A stretch of DNA of 64,000 nt from Chloroflexi bacterium AL-N1 (lineage in GTDB: Bacteria; Chloroflexota; Chloroflexia; Chloroflexales; Roseiflexaceae): contig WYDT01000005.1 of the NCBI GenBank assembly GCA_013122435.1, positions 1-64,000 of the forward strand, read 5' to 3'. Shown here piece by piece: positions 63,404 through 64,000 of the stretch. The first letter of the stretch is position 1, and each line of letters begins with the position of its first letter. Made by a program: the position numbers and the translations under genes. The notes beneath the pieces were generated by a model, which ran no database searches, was not told the DNA's origin, and worked only from the letters and a program-made list of their open reading frames with translations.

Positions 63404-64000
63404 ATGGACTTACCATTTCCGGGAATGGATCCCTATCTCGAAGACGCAAGTTTATGGCCAGATGTGCATAATAGTCTTATCAATACAATACGTGATCAAA
63501 TTCAAGTAGCGATTGTGCCGCGATATCGTGCAGTAATCACGCCTTATGTAACTTTTGAGAGTATCGAAGTCGCGTCGGTACGTATGGTTGTTCCAGATGT
63601 GGCCGTTGTCGAAAAAAATCCTTTGGTTGAGTCCAGTAGTACCGCTGTTACCATTGCACCACCACCACTTACACTCCCTACAGTTATGGAAGTCCCTACT
63701 GAATATGCACGGATTGAAATTCGTACCCTGCGTGATCAGGTGTTAGTAACAGTTATTGAGCTTCTTTCGCCAGCGAATAAACGCCCTGGTGTTGATGGTG
63801 CTGAGGCATATCATAAGAAGCGACAGGAACTTCTTCACAGTACGGCTAATATTCTGGAAATTGATCTCTTGCGAGGAGGTAAGCGACCCCAGGTAGCACG
63901 CACCTTACCAGATGCTCCTTATTTTATTTTTCTGAGCCGTGCCCAGCGTCGCTCCTTCGTAGATATCTGGCCTCTGTCATTACGTGAGGCAATGGTGCCT
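63404..64000 (+). CDS. DUF4058 family protein (partial)
   Basis: ATG 63404 with AAGGAGG starts MDLPFPGMDPYLEDASLWPD, the hallmark of DUF4058, followed by VHNSLINTIRDQIQVAIVPR and a later RTLRDQVLVTVIELLSPANK and RPGVDGAEAYHKKRQELLHS. The family is common in Cyanobacteria, Planctomycetes and Chloroflexota and has an unknown function; its ELLSPANK-type segment recalls a nuclease-like core. The gene is cut by the window edge after about 199 residues. It stands alone on the plus strand. Confidence 0.8.
   Translation, partial: MDLPFPGMDPYLEDASLWPDVHNSLINTIRDQIQVAIVPRYRAVITPYVTFESIEVASVRMVVPDVAVVEKNPLVESSSTAVTIAPPPLTLPTVMEVPTEYARIEIRTLRDQVLVTVIELLSPANKRPGVDGAEAYHKKRQELLHSTANILEIDLLRGGKRPQVARTLPDAPYFIFLSRAQRRSFVDIWPLSLREAMVP

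Overview
The window comes from a bacterial chromosome, most likely a Chloroflexota (Herpetosiphon/Chloroflexales-like) genome. Evidence for this is a large HTH-NTPase-TPR regulator, a DUF4058 protein, Thr/Pro-rich linkers on membrane-anchored proteins, an LPXTG surface protein suggesting a monoderm envelope, and heptose-type exopolysaccharide genes. This is inferred from protein character only; no 16S rRNA or database search was available.

Positions 1-25.7 kb hold a siphovirus-type prophage. Its late genes run right to left: lysis genes (19.2-16.9 kb), terminase small and large subunits, portal, MuF-like head protein, scaffold, major capsid, head-tail connectors, major tail protein, a G/GT chaperone pair with a GGGAAAC -1 slippery site, tape measure, a Dit-like protein split by a beta-propeller, a Gp37-like protein and a short fibre-like protein. 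A compact serine recombinase (19.4-20.1 kb) and a set of unrecognised early genes (20.6-24.9 kb) lie upstream. Divergent sigma70-type promoters with paired operators (24.98-25.09 kb) separate the early genes from two excisionase-like HTH genes. A second promoter with a palindromic operator in its spacer, followed by a leader terminator, precedes the late operon. About 20 copies of a small palindromic element are scattered through this region, often read in frame inside phage proteins, and none was seen in the other 39 kb.

From 26.5 to 44.4 kb are ordinary chromosomal genes: tRNA-Asn, an LPXTG protein, ligA, small secreted proteins (one intact, one decayed), a STAND/TPR regulator, an M1-type peptidase lipoprotein, a CPBP protein, phoU with an attenuator-like leader, a response regulator, plsC and a nitroreductase. 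A patch of decayed regulator and OsmC genes follows, then araC and an aldo/keto reductase. Direct repeats sharing CCGCTTTTA recur near three genes around the STAND regulator.

From 44.5 to 53.5 kb a leftward operon makes or exports a surface glycan: heptose kinase and phosphatase, a Wzz/BY-kinase-like protein with a degenerate P-loop, a hexapeptide acyltransferase, GT2 and GT-C glycosyltransferases, and a secreted lectin-fold lipoprotein. From about 53.5 to 61.8 kb the DNA is visibly AT-rich and looks acquired. It holds a cryptic amphipathic peptide next to an ABC exporter, a membrane-fusion protein and MacB-type permease without an adjacent ATPase, a broken LuxR gene and an IS3 orfA remnant. 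The window closes with two uncharacterised genes and a DUF4058 gene cut by the right edge.
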